From Akkermansiaceae bacterium (GTDB lineage Bacteria > Verrucomicrobiota > Verrucomicrobiia > Verrucomicrobiales > Akkermansiaceae), in contig JAJQGU010000021.1 in the NCBI GenBank assembly GCA_021200315.1, positions 1 through 43,008 on the forward strand: a DNA stretch of 43,008 nucleotides. Reading direction: 5' to 3'. A model generated the notes under the pieces. That model was not told where the DNA came from. It saw only the letters and a list, made by a program, of their open reading frames with translations, and searched no databases. The position numbers and the translations under genes were made by a program. This document shows, in pieces, positions 27,604-36,713 of the stretch; the first letter of the stretch is position 1; each line of letters opens with the position of its first letter.

Positions 27604-29727
27604 TTATATGTTTTCGAGAGGAAGGAGGGGGTGCTCTTCCCGCCGCACGCGTTCAATGAGCTCATCATCACAATAAGGGCAATAATCGTGCTGCCCCTTC
27701 AGATAGCCGTGCTTCTCACAGACGGAGAAGAGCGGCGTCACAGTGATGTAAGGCATCTTGAACTGTGTGAGCACCTTGCGCACAATGTCGCGACAAGCTT
27801 CGGGAGATGAAATCGCTTCGTGCATGTACATATGAAACACAGTGCCTCCGGTATAGCTGCACTGCAGCTTGTCCTGCAGCTTAAGCGCCTTGAAAAGATC
27901 CGACGTATATTCCACGGGCAATTGCGAGCTGTTCGTGTAGTAGTGGTGCCCCGGCGAGCCCGCTTGAATGATCTCCGGAAACCGCTTGGCATCTTCGCGG
28001 GCGAAACGGTGCGTGGTTCCCTCGGCCGGCGTGGCCTCGAGATTGTAAAGGTTGCCAGTTTCCTCCTGGTAGCCACGAATGCGCTTACGCATGTATTCAA
28101 GCACATCCATGGCAAAGGCAACGCCCTCTTCAGTGGAAGTATTGAGCGTATCGGCGGAGAAATTGCGCAGCATTTCGTTCATTCCGTTAATACCTATAGT
28201 AGAGAAATGATTGCGCAGATGAGGCAGATAGCGTTTGGTGTAGGGGTAGAGGCCGCGGTCGTAAAGCTCCTGAATGAACACGCGCTTCTTTTCAAGGGAG
28301 CCCTTCGCAAGATCCATCAGCTCGCCCAGTTTGGCAAAAAGCAAGTCACGATTGCCCTTGTAGAGATATCCCAAGCGAGCAAGATTGATAGTAACCACGC
28401 CGATGGATCCCGTCATCTCCGCAGAGCCGAAAAGCCCCCCGCCGCGCTTCAACAGCTCGCGCAAATCGAGCTGCAGACGACAGCACATTGAACGCACTGC
28501 ATCGGGCTTATAAGCCTCCTCGTCGATCACACGCTCGCCTTTTTCGTTGACAGTATACTGACTGCCTATGAAATTCTGGAAATAGGAGGAACCGATCCGA
28601 GCCGCATTTTCAAAAAGAAGAAGCACGTTTTCCCCCTCCCAGTCGAAATCTTCCGTGATATTCACCGTCGGGATGGGAAAGGTGAAGGGCTGCCCCGTGC
28701 TGTCGCCCTCGGTCAGCACTTCGTAGAAAGCCTTCTGAATAATGCGCATTTCCGGCAGAAAATGCTTGTACGTCATTGCTTCCAGCGATTCCGCACCCCG
28801 TTCGAGCGCTTTGGAAACCAATGTTTCGTCCGTCAGACCTTCCAAGAGATGAGCCCCGCCCGAGAAAGGAGGCTGTTCCCGGAGATCGCGGGGGACTGTC
28901 CAGTCTATCGTCACGTTGGTGAAAGGGGATTGCCCCCAGCGCGAGGGAACATTGAGATTGTAGACGAAACTGCGGATGTCTTTCTTCACCCGCACGAAAT
29001 CAAGCTGATCACGAAACACGTAAGGAGCCAGATAAGTATCGAAGGAGCTGAAAGCCTGCGCACCTGCCCATTCGCTCTGCAGAATTCCGAGGAAATTGGC
29101 CATCTGCCCCAACGCTTCACGGAAGTGTCTGGGCGGCCGGCTGTTCACACGGCTGCGCACACCGTTGAACCCTTCGTTGAGCAGACTGCGCAGGCTCCAT
29201 CCGGCGCAGTAACCCGTAAGGCAATCCAGATCGTGGATATGGATATCGCCGTTGCGATGGGCTGCTCCCTCTTCAGGAGAATAGACCTGGTCGAGCCAGT
29301 AGTTGGCGATCACCTTGCCGGCCGTATTGTTAATGAGCCCGGCATTCGAATAGGTAGTGTTCGAATTGGCAGAAATGCGCCAGTCCGTTTGGCCTATATA
29401 TTCCTCCACCGTCTGCTTGCAGTCCACAAAAGTATTGCCATGGTACACGCTGCCCACCTGCTCGCGCTGCAGCTTATGCAGAAATCTGTATTTGATGAAA
29501 CTGCGGGCTGTTTCGAAAGCCCCGGCGAGAAAAAGCTCGTGCTCGATGAGATCCTGCACTTTCTCAACCGCTACATAATCCTCGCCCTTCAAACGTTCGA
29601 GAACATTGCTGTACACGAGAGGATCGTAGGGTTCATGAGACGAATGAAAGGCTTTTTCGATGGCCTGCTGAATCTTGTAGGCCTCGAATTTCTCACGTTT
29701 GCCGTTTCTTTTGATGATTTCGATCAT
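27604..29727 (-). CDS. nrdD: Class III (anaerobic) ribonucleoside-triphosphate reductase, lacking the glycyl-radical end
   Basis: A 707-residue catalytic subunit that would reduce NTPs to dNTPs without oxygen. An ATP-cone occupies about 1-90 (MIEIIKRNGKREKFEAYKIQ). The barrel follows, with NGDIHIHDLDCLTGYC, SMCCRLQLDLREL and GSIGVVTINLARL. The C-terminus keeps the first three zinc cysteines (SVCEKHGYLKGQHDYCPYC) but then ends in ERVRREEHPLLPLENI, without the RVxGY glycyl-radical motif. That motif is in the next small ORF. The start is ATG at 29727; the frame is open to 29910, but those codons lie within the candidate riboswitch and have no ATP-cone character. It depends on nrdG for activation. 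Confidence 0.93.
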   Translation of the reverse strand: MIEIIKRNGKREKFEAYKIQQAIEKAFHSSHEPYDPLVYSNVLERLKGEDYVAVEKVQDLIEHELFLAGAFETARSFIKYRFLHKLQREQVGSVYHGNTFVDCKQTVEEYIGQTDWRISANSNTTYSNAGLINNTAGKVIANYWLDQVYSPEEGAAHRNGDIHIHDLDCLTGYCAGWSLRSLLNEGFNGVRSRVNSRPPRHFREALGQMANFLGILQSEWAGAQAFSSFDTYLAPYVFRDQLDFVRVKKDIRSFVYNLNVPSRWGQSPFTNVTIDWTVPRDLREQPPFSGGAHLLEGLTDETLVSKALERGAESLEAMTYKHFLPEMRIIQKAFYEVLTEGDSTGQPFTFPIPTVNITEDFDWEGENVLLLFENAARIGSSYFQNFIGSQYTVNEKGERVIDEEAYKPDAVRSMCCRLQLDLRELLKRGGGLFGSAEMTGSIGVVTINLARLGYLYKGNRDLLFAKLGELMDLAKGSLEKKRVFIQELYDRGLYPYTKRYLPHLRNHFSTIGINGMNEMLRNFSADTLNTSTEEGVAFAMDVLEYMRKRIRGYQEETGNLYNLEATPAEGTTHRFAREDAKRFPEIIQAGSPGHHYYTNSSQLPVEYTSDLFKALKLQDKLQCSYTGGTVFHMYMHEAISSPEACRDIVRKVLTQFKMPYITVTPLFSVCEKHGYLKGQHDYCPYCDDELIERVRREEHPLLPLENI

Positions 29728-29829
29728 GAGAGGGAAAGTGCGCCCCGCACCTATGACTTCGACCTCGGGAACCCTTTTGCGGCTCTCCCCTTCGGGAGCC
29801 CCGCCGAATTGCAGATCCGTCGTCAGCCC

Positions 29830-30050
29830 TGCCATATCGCGAAGCAGCGGTTGCTCTTCTGTGTGCCGTGCGTCTCCCGACTCAGTGCCATGGAGCAGCC
29901 ACAGCGGCACATTCGCGGCGGCTTCTCACAGCCTCCCGCTACCGGGGGTAAACTATCACTCCCCGACTCTCTCCGCAAGGAAAATCCTGCAAAAACAAAA
30001 AATTATTTTTCGGCAAAAGCACCAGTTGTTCCACACCCATACCGATGAGG
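29830..30050 (-). promoter_or_regulatory. Candidate cobalamin riboswitch in the nrdD leader
   Basis: Read on the minus strand, the leader contains the order of conserved blocks of the AdoCbl aptamer. These are a GGTGCTTTTGCC block (about 30025-30011), GCGGGAGGCTGTGAGAAGCC (29939-29920, matching the GGGAA...GGTGAGAATCC core), a GCCGCTGTGG block (29908-29899), and GGCACTGAGTCGGGAGACG (29888-29870, matching GCCACTG...CGGGAAGGC). The E. coli btuB leader has GACACTG...GGGAAGTC at the corresponding place. A possible -10 (TATAGT, 30058-30053) sits just upstream. A hairpin near 29779-29803 could be part of the switch. Matches are by eye, and some positions differ from consensus. Confidence 0.55.
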
Positions 30051-30250
30051 CCACTATATATTGATTTCAGAGCTCCCTCTCATGAACACGGCTCATCATG
30101 CGCCGTCCCCCGATCAGCTCCATCACATGTTATCCGAAAAACGGCCCAACACCTGTCGCCGTGCATCCCGTTCCCCGAATAAAATTCCCCCATTCGGCGG
30201 CACAGCGTTCCGACCGGAGAATACAGCCGCCAAGTTTCCGGAACAAAATC

Positions 30251-30278
30251 TTGACATGCCCCGCAGACAGATTACAAT
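30251..30278 (+). promoter_or_regulatory. Promoter for gmd-fcl
   Basis: Perfect -35 TTGACA (30251-30256), 16-base spacer and -10 TACAAT (30273-30278), 28 bases before the gmd start codon. No Shine-Dalgarno sequence is visible in the predicted short leader. Confidence 0.65.
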
Positions 30279-30306
30279 TCAATCGGATCAGTTATTTCTT
30301 CCCATC

Positions 30307-31383
30307 ATGAACAAAGTCGCCCTTATCACCGGTATCACCGGCCAAGACGGATCCTTCCTCGCAGAGTTCCTCATCGAAAAGGGATATGAGGTTCACGGCA
30401 TTCTCCGTCGCTCGTCCTCCTTCAACACGCAGAGAATCGAACACCTGTACCTTACCGAATGGATGCGGGACACAAAGCAGGGGCGCCAGGTGAACCTGCA
30501 TTACGGAGACATGACTGACTCCAGTTCTCTCATTCGGGTACTTCAGCAGATTCAGCCGACGGAAATCTACAATCTGGCCGCCCAGAGCCATGTAAAAGTA
30601 AGTTTCGACGTGCCCGAGTACACTGCGGAGGCAGACGCCGTAGGGACACTGCGCATCCTGGAGGCAGTTCGCATTCTCGGCATGGAGAAGACATGCCGTA
30701 TCTACCAAGCGTCCACGTCCGAACTCTTCGGTCTCGTACAGGAAGTCCCGCAAAAGGAAACCACCCCGTTCTATCCGCGTTCCCCCTACGGAGTCGCCAA
30801 ACAATATGGATTCTGGATCACCAAAAATTACCGTGAGTCTTACGGCATGTTCGCGGCCAACGGAATTCTCTTCAATCACGAGAGCGAGAGACGAGGAGAG
30901 AACTTCGTCACCCGCAAAATCACGCTGGGAGCCGCACGCATCGCCCAAGGACTTCAAGACAAACTCTACATGGGCAATCTCGGAGCTCGCCGCGACTGGG
31001 GCTACGCACGCGATTACATAGAGTGCATGTGGCTTATTCTCCAGCAAGACGAGCCCGAGGACTTCGTCATCGCCTCCGGAGAAATGCATACCGTGCGCGA
31101 ATTCTGTACCATGGCCTTTCATGAGGCGGGGATAGAGCTGCGTTGGGAAGGTCAGGGCGTGGACGAAAGAGGCATCGACAAGGCGACAGGCCGCGTACTC
31201 GTGGAAGTGGATCCCAAATATTTCCGTCCCGCGGAAGTAGAGCAGCTGCTGGGCGATCCGACAAAGGCCCGAACACGCCTCGGCTGGAACCCCCAGAAAA
31301 CGCCCTTCTCCGAACTCGTCCGCATCATGGTGCGGCACGACATGGAATACGTCAGACAGCCCCAACATGTGAGCAAGGCATGA
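30307..31383 (+). CDS. gmd: GDP-mannose 4,6-dehydratase
   Basis: This 358-residue short-chain dehydrogenase converts GDP-mannose to GDP-4-keto-6-deoxymannose using NADP. Visible: the nucleotide-binding [31 protein letters not shown], catalytic Thr/Ser-Glu in QASTSELFG, Tyr-x3-Lys in SPYGVAKQY, and the family signature [12 protein letters not shown] with [15 protein letters not shown] at 30307 is chosen because upstream codons show no family similarity and the promoter lies within them. The fcl start overlaps its stop (ATGA), so the pair makes GDP-L-fucose for a surface glycan. Confidence 0.96.
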   Translation: MNKVALITGITGQDGSFLAEFLIEKGYEVHGILRRSSSFNTQRIEHLYLTEWMRDTKQGRQVNLHYGDMTDSSSLIRVLQQIQPTEIYNLAAQSHVKVSFDVPEYTAEADAVGTLRILEAVRILGMEKTCRIYQASTSELFGLVQEVPQKETTPFYPRSPYGVAKQYGFWITKNYRESYGMFAANGILFNHESERRGENFVTRKITLGAARIAQGLQDKLYMGNLGARRDWGYARDYIECMWLILQQDEPEDFVIASGEMHTVREFCTMAFHEAGIELRWEGQGVDERGIDKATGRVLVEVDPKYFRPAEVEQLLGDPTKARTRLGWNPQKTPFSELVRIMVRHDMEYVRQPQHVSKA

Positions 31384-32474
31384 TGGATCCCTCGGAAAAA
31401 ATTTATGTCGCCGGTCACCGCGGACTCGTCGGTTCCGCTCTTTGGCGCAATCTGCAAGAACGCGGCTACACCAACTTGGTGGGGCGCAGTCACGGTGAAC
31501 TCGACCTCATGGACGGCTCGGCCGTGCGCAGTTTCTTTGACGAGCAACAGCCCGACTATGTCATCCTGGCAGCGGCTCACGTAGGCGGCATTATGGCCAA
31601 CAACCGCTACCGGGCTGACTTCATCTACAATAACCTGCAGATTCAGCAGAACGTCATTGGGGAAAGCTTCCGCCATCACGTGAAGAAGCTGCTCTTCCTG
31701 GGAAGCACTTGCATATACCCACGTGAAGCGCCGCAGCCCATGAAGGAAGACGTGCTGCTCACCAGTCCGCTGGAGTACACCAATGAGCCGTATGCCCTCG
31801 CCAAGATCGCCGGCCTGCGCATGTGCGAAAGCTTCAATCTGCAATACGGCACTAACTATATCGCCGTAATGCCGACAAATCTCTACGGTCCCCGTGACAA
31901 CTTCGACTTAGTGAACAGCCACGTCCTGCCGGCCATGCTCCGCAAGGCTCACTTGGCTCTCTGCCTGCGCGAGTGCAACGAAGCCGCGCTGCGCCTCGAT
32001 CTTTCCTGCCGCCCTATTCCGGGAGTAAACGCTACAAGCCCGATGGACGCCATCTCCACCCGCTTGGGAGAGTTCGGCATCCACTCAGACAGACTCGAAC
32101 TCTGGGGCACAGGCACACCGCTGCGCGAGTTCCTGTGGAGCGAGGACATGGCGGACGCCTGTATTCACATCATGAACAAGGTGGATTTTGCCGACCTGCG
32201 CGGCGAAGGGGCGGAAGTGCGCAACTGCCATATCAACATCGGCTCAGGGAAGGAAATCACCATCGGAGCGCTCGCTGAGCTGGTACGGAATGCCGTCGGC
32301 TTCAAGGGGCGGATTGTTTTTGACGCAGATAAACCTGACGGAACCATGCGCAAACTCACGGACGTCTCGAAGCTCCACTCTCTCGGCTGGGTTCATCAAG
32401 TGGATATTGAAGATGGTGTCCCGCGCCTCTATCAGTGGTATCTCAATAATCTCGCCGAACAGCAACTGCGCTGA
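31380..32474 (+). CDS. fcl: GDP-L-fucose synthase
   Basis: This 364-residue epimerase-reductase makes GDP-L-fucose from the Gmd product. Visible: the NADP motif [21 protein letters not shown], catalytic Ser in LGSTCIYPR, Tyr-x3-Lys in [11 protein letters not shown], and the C-terminal [18 protein letters not shown]. The family is usually about 310-320 residues. The extra length is an insertion of about 40 residues after [10 protein letters not shown] (roughly 195-235), a feature I believe also occurs in some gut-bacterial Fcl proteins. It starts at ATG 31380 (or 31383) overlapping the gmd stop. Confidence 0.95.
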   Translation: MMDPSEKIYVAGHRGLVGSALWRNLQERGYTNLVGRSHGELDLMDGSAVRSFFDEQQPDYVILAAAHVGGIMANNRYRADFIYNNLQIQQNVIGESFRHHVKKLLFLGSTCIYPREAPQPMKEDVLLTSPLEYTNEPYALAKIAGLRMCESFNLQYGTNYIAVMPTNLYGPRDNFDLVNSHVLPAMLRKAHLALCLRECNEAALRLDLSCRPIPGVNATSPMDAISTRLGEFGIHSDRLELWGTGTPLREFLWSEDMADACIHIMNKVDFADLRGEGAEVRNCHINIGSGKEITIGALAELVRNAVGFKGRIVFDADKPDGTMRKLTDVSKLHSLGWVHQVDIEDGVPRLYQWYLNNLAEQQLR

Positions 32475-32491
32475 GCCGCAGGCAGAGGGCG

Positions 32492-35089
32492 TTACATCTG
32501 GTTGTTTCCCTCCATTACAATCACTTCCAAGGGCTGGAGCGAAATGTCGATGGGGGTGTCGATATCCACGGCTCGATTGCTGAGTCCAGGGAGAGCTCTC
32601 TGATCAGCAAATGAATTGCGGAAGGTAACCGTGCCCTTCAGGTTCGGCGGCACATCGAGCACCTCTCTCAGTGTGGTATGGAGCGTTTTCTCACTGGCTG
32701 AAGAATTGCGCAGGGTGAGGGTGGATTTTTTCTTATTCCAAGCGGCCCAGCCATAAATGGCTCCGTCATTGTCCTTCCAAGGATTGCCGCCCACCCAGTG
32801 CACGTCCGCGAGGACATCCCGATTGCGGCGGATCCATTGAATGTTTGCCGCCAGTTCATCCCAAAGCAATCCATTCTGCTGATTCATGAGATCATGGTCG
32901 GCATAAACCTCCTGCAAGGCTGAGCCCGAACCGAAAGCGCTGCGTATCTCTTTAAGGCAGTTCTGTGGATCACGGCTCATGACGCGGGGAGGGCCGTTCT
33001 TCGTGATAATGGTGCCGTGAGTCATCAAAGAATTGATGGGGAAGAGCGGCGCACCCTGCACAAAGACCTCATACACCAAGCGATCGCGATAGGTGATCCA
33101 CCGATCGCGCTTGTCGCCGGCATCTCCCGCCTGCCCGAAGTCATTCTCCTGCCGCCAAATGGAGTCCGCATAATGAAACCAAAAGGGGCTGGCCCACGTG
33201 CCGACAGTGGCGTTGATGAACACGTCCGGCCGCGATTGGCGCAGAGCGGAAATGACGCGGATAATACCCTCCGCGTCCTCTGTATTCTCCGGCCCTTTAG
33301 CGTGGAACTTGGTAGAGATGCCGTCAAACTTGAAGTAGCGCATATCGTAATCTCTGATCATCATGCGGCACCGGTTCACAAAGGCATTGAAGTACTCTTG
33401 ATTGGAGAGGTGAAAATTGTCAATCCTGTTTTTCGGATGTTTCCTGTTCCAATAATCGAGACGCATCTTCTTGGACGCACCGTACCCGCCGACCGGCCCG
33501 AGCCATGCTCCGATACCCGCCTTCTGCTGATTGGCCGCTTTGCTGATACGGGAAAATCCCTTGGGAAAACCGATATGGAAATCCCACAGGCTGTTAAAGT
33601 CATCCCATCCGTCGTCGACGACGAAGGCGTCGACGCGCGTTCGGCGTTTTTCGAAGAGCTCCCGTTGCCAGACAGCAAGCAGGTCAAGCCACATTTTCTC
33701 ATTGGTGCGCTGGCTCGGATTTTGATTGTCATGCAGGCGAATTCCTATCTCATACCAGTCGTTGTAATGGACAAAAGGACGATATGCAACCGCACGTTCC
33801 CGCTCACTGTAGGCCAGGAAAGAACGCCGCGCCTGCCGAGGCGCGATGAGGCCAACGACACCAGAAACTTCCCAGCTCTGCCCGGCGGGCAAAGCAGCTT
33901 TTCGATTCCAACATCCACGCACCACTCTGCCATCGCCGCTGTCTCCGGATACATTCCTCTTCACCTGATCCAGAGGAAGCGAGAGCTCAATATCACCACG
34001 GCTGTCGACGCCCCCCGTACGAGCCTCAGCCCAGTAGCGAAGCTGGTATTCGCCCTTCCCCGGCACCTTGAGGACATAGACATTGTCGGAAGACGCGCTC
34101 CCGCTGTATCCGGAATGCACATCCTCATCAAGCGTCCTGCCTTCCGCATCGAGCAATTGAACGCCCACAACATGAAGCTGCCGCTTGTCTCCGCCGATTT
34201 GAAAGGTGATCCGGCACTCGCCGCCTCGAGTGAAACAGACAGAGCCGGCAGACATGGCAATGCGCTGGAGTACAGGCCCGTCCTTGGCGGCGAAGCGATC
34301 GCCGTAAACCCGGCGGAAAGAGGCCGGCATGCTAAATACGGGCTTGAAGGAATCCGGCGTCCACCGCTGCGGCGACCAACTATCGGCGGTGGTGTTCTCC
34401 CCTCCTATGGTGATGATGGACATGGGAGTTTCCAACCCCGCGAAGAGCTTCTCAGAAACCGCGACACGCCCATGCGTCGTGTTGCCGGAAAGAACGGGCT
34501 GCCCAGCGGCAGGCGCAAACCGATATTCGAGAGCCTGTATAGAATCGACCTGCACCTCTTTGTCCGCACTGATCTTAAACTCTTGGCGCAGATAATGAGA
34601 GCCGTCCCGGAGCACCGCACGCCAACGGACGGAAAATGAATTGTCCGGAGCGGTGAAGAGCGCCGTGAGCGTTTTGCCGGGCGCGCGAAGAGCGGCTTGC
34701 GGACTGTTCGGGATCGCCTTGAGATTGCCGAGCTTCACTTTGCCTGCCGACAAATTGTCAGAATTCAAAATGCGTCCGTCCTGAAGGCGCAGAACGAAAA
34801 GCGGCGATCCTCCTTCGACCAAGACGGTGCCATCTGATGCTTTCAAGCCTTCGAAATGAACGCTGCCGCCTGAAGCCGAGAACTCCGCTTTGAACAAACC
34901 GTTACTCAGCATGTATCGGCTTCCGTCGGCGGAGGCGCCGGCTTTGCCTGGAGGAGAGCCGGGATAGAGACCAGGCGCGGCCGAGGCCGTATTTTGAGAA
35001 GCGTTCGCGCGATCATTTCCCCCGCCGACGGCATCCCCGCCGACAAGAGCGGCGGCTGCCGCACATATCAGGAAGAAAGGTATATGCAT
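32492..35089 (-). CDS. Secreted glycoside hydrolase, clan-D-like (GH36/GH27 type)
   Basis: An 865-residue exported protein. A signal peptide opens it (MHIPFFLICAAAAALVGG), followed by a low-complexity linker. A beta-rich N-terminal part spans about 55-280, an NPCBM-like carbohydrate-binding region about 290-375 (SGYSGSASSDNVYVLKVPG), and a TIM barrel about 425-760. Barrel motifs include VDDGWDDFNSLWDF, GAWLGPVGGYG and YFKFDG, where the KxD aspartate is the likely nucleophile by analogy with GH36. A small beta domain ends the protein. I associate this architecture with Akkermansia proteins often labelled enterotoxin, but that is memory. The substrate is probably an alpha-linked galactose or GalNAc residue; unproven. 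Confidence 0.78.
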   Translation of the reverse strand: MHIPFFLICAAAAALVGGDAVGGGNDRANASQNTASAAPGLYPGSPPGKAGASADGSRYMLSNGLFKAEFSASGGSVHFEGLKASDGTVLVEGGSPLFVLRLQDGRILNSDNLSAGKVKLGNLKAIPNSPQAALRAPGKTLTALFTAPDNSFSVRWRAVLRDGSHYLRQEFKISADKEVQVDSIQALEYRFAPAAGQPVLSGNTTHGRVAVSEKLFAGLETPMSIITIGGENTTADSWSPQRWTPDSFKPVFSMPASFRRVYGDRFAAKDGPVLQRIAMSAGSVCFTRGGECRITFQIGGDKRQLHVVGVQLLDAEGRTLDEDVHSGYSGSASSDNVYVLKVPGKGEYQLRYWAEARTGGVDSRGDIELSLPLDQVKRNVSGDSGDGRVVRGCWNRKAALPAGQSWEVSGVVGLIAPRQARRSFLAYSERERAVAYRPFVHYNDWYEIGIRLHDNQNPSQRTNEKMWLDLLAVWQRELFEKRRTRVDAFVVDDGWDDFNSLWDFHIGFPKGFSRISKAANQQKAGIGAWLGPVGGYGASKKMRLDYWNRKHPKNRIDNFHLSNQEYFNAFVNRCRMMIRDYDMRYFKFDGISTKFHAKGPENTEDAEGIIRVISALRQSRPDVFINATVGTWASPFWFHYADSIWRQENDFGQAGDAGDKRDRWITYRDRLVYEVFVQGAPLFPINSLMTHGTIITKNGPPRVMSRDPQNCLKEIRSAFGSGSALQEVYADHDLMNQQNGLLWDELAANIQWIRRNRDVLADVHWVGGNPWKDNDGAIYGWAAWNKKKSTLTLRNSSASEKTLHTTLREVLDVPPNLKGTVTFRNSFADQRALPGLSNRAVDIDTPIDISLQPLEVIVMEGNNQM

Positions 35090-35095
35090 GGGCGG

Positions 35096-35125
35096 TATTT
35101 AGCATACATTTGCACGGAATGTCAA
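35096..35125 (-). promoter_or_regulatory. Candidate promoter of the glycosidase gene, near-leaderless
   Basis: On the minus strand a perfect TTGACA (35125-35120) with a 17-18 base spacer to a poor -10 (CTAAAT or TAAATA). The predicted start of transcription would fall almost on the ATG at 35089. Confidence 0.35.
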
Positions 35126-35281
35126 GAAGACGGCATTTTATGAATACACACATACACGTACGGCGAGCCTTCAACATGGCCGGACAGCGGCGTCTCGCAT
35201 TGCCGTTGAGCTGCCGGAACCTTCCTTTTTTATGGCTTCATGATGCCCGTGTGCTCCATCACAAAGGGAAGAGTTGAGGGA

Positions 35282-36061
35282 CTATTTGTTTTGGTAGTAC
35301 CCGGAAGCGTCAAAGGCAAGGCGCTTTCCCTTCAGGGCGGCTCGATAAACGGCATTGAATTCATTGTCTCGGCAGGCACGCCATGTGCGGTACCGGCGAC
35401 TGGCCCATTTGCACAAGTGATTCCGAAAAGATGCGGTTTTGTTAAAGTTAAAGGAAGATGACATAGCCGCCTTCCACGAACCACAGCAATGGTGAATGGC
35501 CATCCCCGCTGTACGGTGAAAAGCGGGCTGCTCGAAGAATTCCTTGCGGAAAAGCTTACAATGCCCGTTTTCCCACTCCTGCCCGTTGAGCAGAAAGCCT
35601 GGAACCCGATTGATGAAATATTCGGTAAAAATGCTGTTGTTCACCGGCCAAAGAGCATGACGAATGTGCTCGTACTTGGAAAGAATGTCACGCACATAAG
35701 GATGTCCCGGAGGGGCATAGCAAACGGCCGTTCCCAAGGCACAGTTGTACATATAACCCAGAATAAGCTGATTTTCCCATGGAGCGAGATGAGAAAGAGG
35801 GCGCAGCAGCTCAATATCGGCGTCCAGGTAAAAGCCGCCTTCCTCGAGCAGACATTGAAGCCGGACAATATCTGCCAAAAAACCCCACTTCTTTTCACGG
35901 AGCGCTCTTCGCCCGAATTCGTACCCTGAAACGTCAATATTGTCCTCATTGTGCAAATGGATCTCGAAATCAGGATTGAGCTCCCGCCAGTGAGATACAG
36001 TGCACCTGACCGCATTCGGCATGGTTCCTCCAAACCAACAATAGTGAATTTTCTTGATCAT
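35282..36061 (-). CDS. GT32-type glycosyltransferase
   Basis: A 259-residue cytosolic sugar transferase of the DXD-containing, Gly_transf_sug (GT32) type. It shows the family start KKIHYCWFGG, the segment WGFLADIVRLQCLLEEGGFYLDAD whose DxD binds the nucleotide-sugar metal, and FNFNKTAS near the end. Donor and acceptor are unknown; surface polysaccharide assembly is likely given gmd-fcl and kdtA nearby. The ATG at 36061 is preferred, with ggag six bases upstream; the open frame extends to 36082. Base composition is lower in GC than the gmd-fcl neighbours. It stands alone, followed by the glycosidase gene on the same strand. Confidence 0.88.
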   Translation of the reverse strand: MIKKIHYCWFGGTMPNAVRCTVSHWRELNPDFEIHLHNEDNIDVSGYEFGRRALREKKWGFLADIVRLQCLLEEGGFYLDADIELLRPLSHLAPWENQLILGYMYNCALGTAVCYAPPGHPYVRDILSKYEHIRHALWPVNNSIFTEYFINRVPGFLLNGQEWENGHCKLFRKEFFEQPAFHRTAGMAIHHCCGSWKAAMSSSFNFNKTASFRNHLCKWASRRYRTWRACRDNEFNAVYRAALKGKRLAFDASGYYQNK

Positions 36062-36082
36062 AACATCTCCATTCAGCTTCAC

Positions 36083-36713
36083 GCCTGAGAAGGAGAATAT
36101 AGCTTTTACTCCTCTGCAATTTGCTTAACACAAGGAAAATATGGAAAATAAACCCGTTTATCTTTTAGGTAAATTCCGCGTCGGCAGCCGCAGGATGGAG
36201 TGCAGAAAATTGTTTACAATGAAAAAGTCCTCAAATATTACGCTTGCTATAGCATTGGAAAAGCGACTGCATTATGCGACACAATTTCATAATTGTTGGT
36301 TATCAATATGAAACAGAAGATTACGCCGCTATTGACGGCTCCGGTATACGCGATCGTGAAACAACGTGAACAGTCTAATTCTCTGTATATTGCCGCTCTG
36401 TCAGAAACGGCGTGGAATCTCCTCCAATCCGCGAGTTCTACGGTACAGGACGCTCTATCGCATAAGGCTCGGATTGTTTCGCGCCATTTTTCGCCGCCAG
36501 GCAGAATTCTCTATAAGCGTACGGGTTTGATCAAACGGAGAGATTCCGCCTTGCGGAACGTCGAGAAAGTGTACCCAATAAAAATAACGACGATGTTCCA
36601 AAAACCGACATACCCCGTCGACCTGCTTCACTGGGGCGGCAATAAAGAACAAGATTGGTTATCAATTCAGAGAATAAATTTTCGCCGCGGCGGGAGACAG
36701 GCTCCCCTGAAAA
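36083..36713. other. AT-rich intergenic region
   Basis: About 630 bases between the glycosyltransferase start and the kdtA stop. A 165-residue plus-strand frame (36293-36790) crosses into kdtA antisense and shows no family motif. A minus-strand stretch reads as NIVVIFIGYTFSTFR near 36600, a hydrophobic run that may be a remnant of a membrane-protein gene, but stops interrupt it. No gene is called. Confidence 0.5.

Noticed and set aside
29728..29910. N-terminal extension of nrdD by 61 codons
   Set aside because: These codons lie in the candidate riboswitch region and precede a perfectly placed ATP-cone start at 29727.
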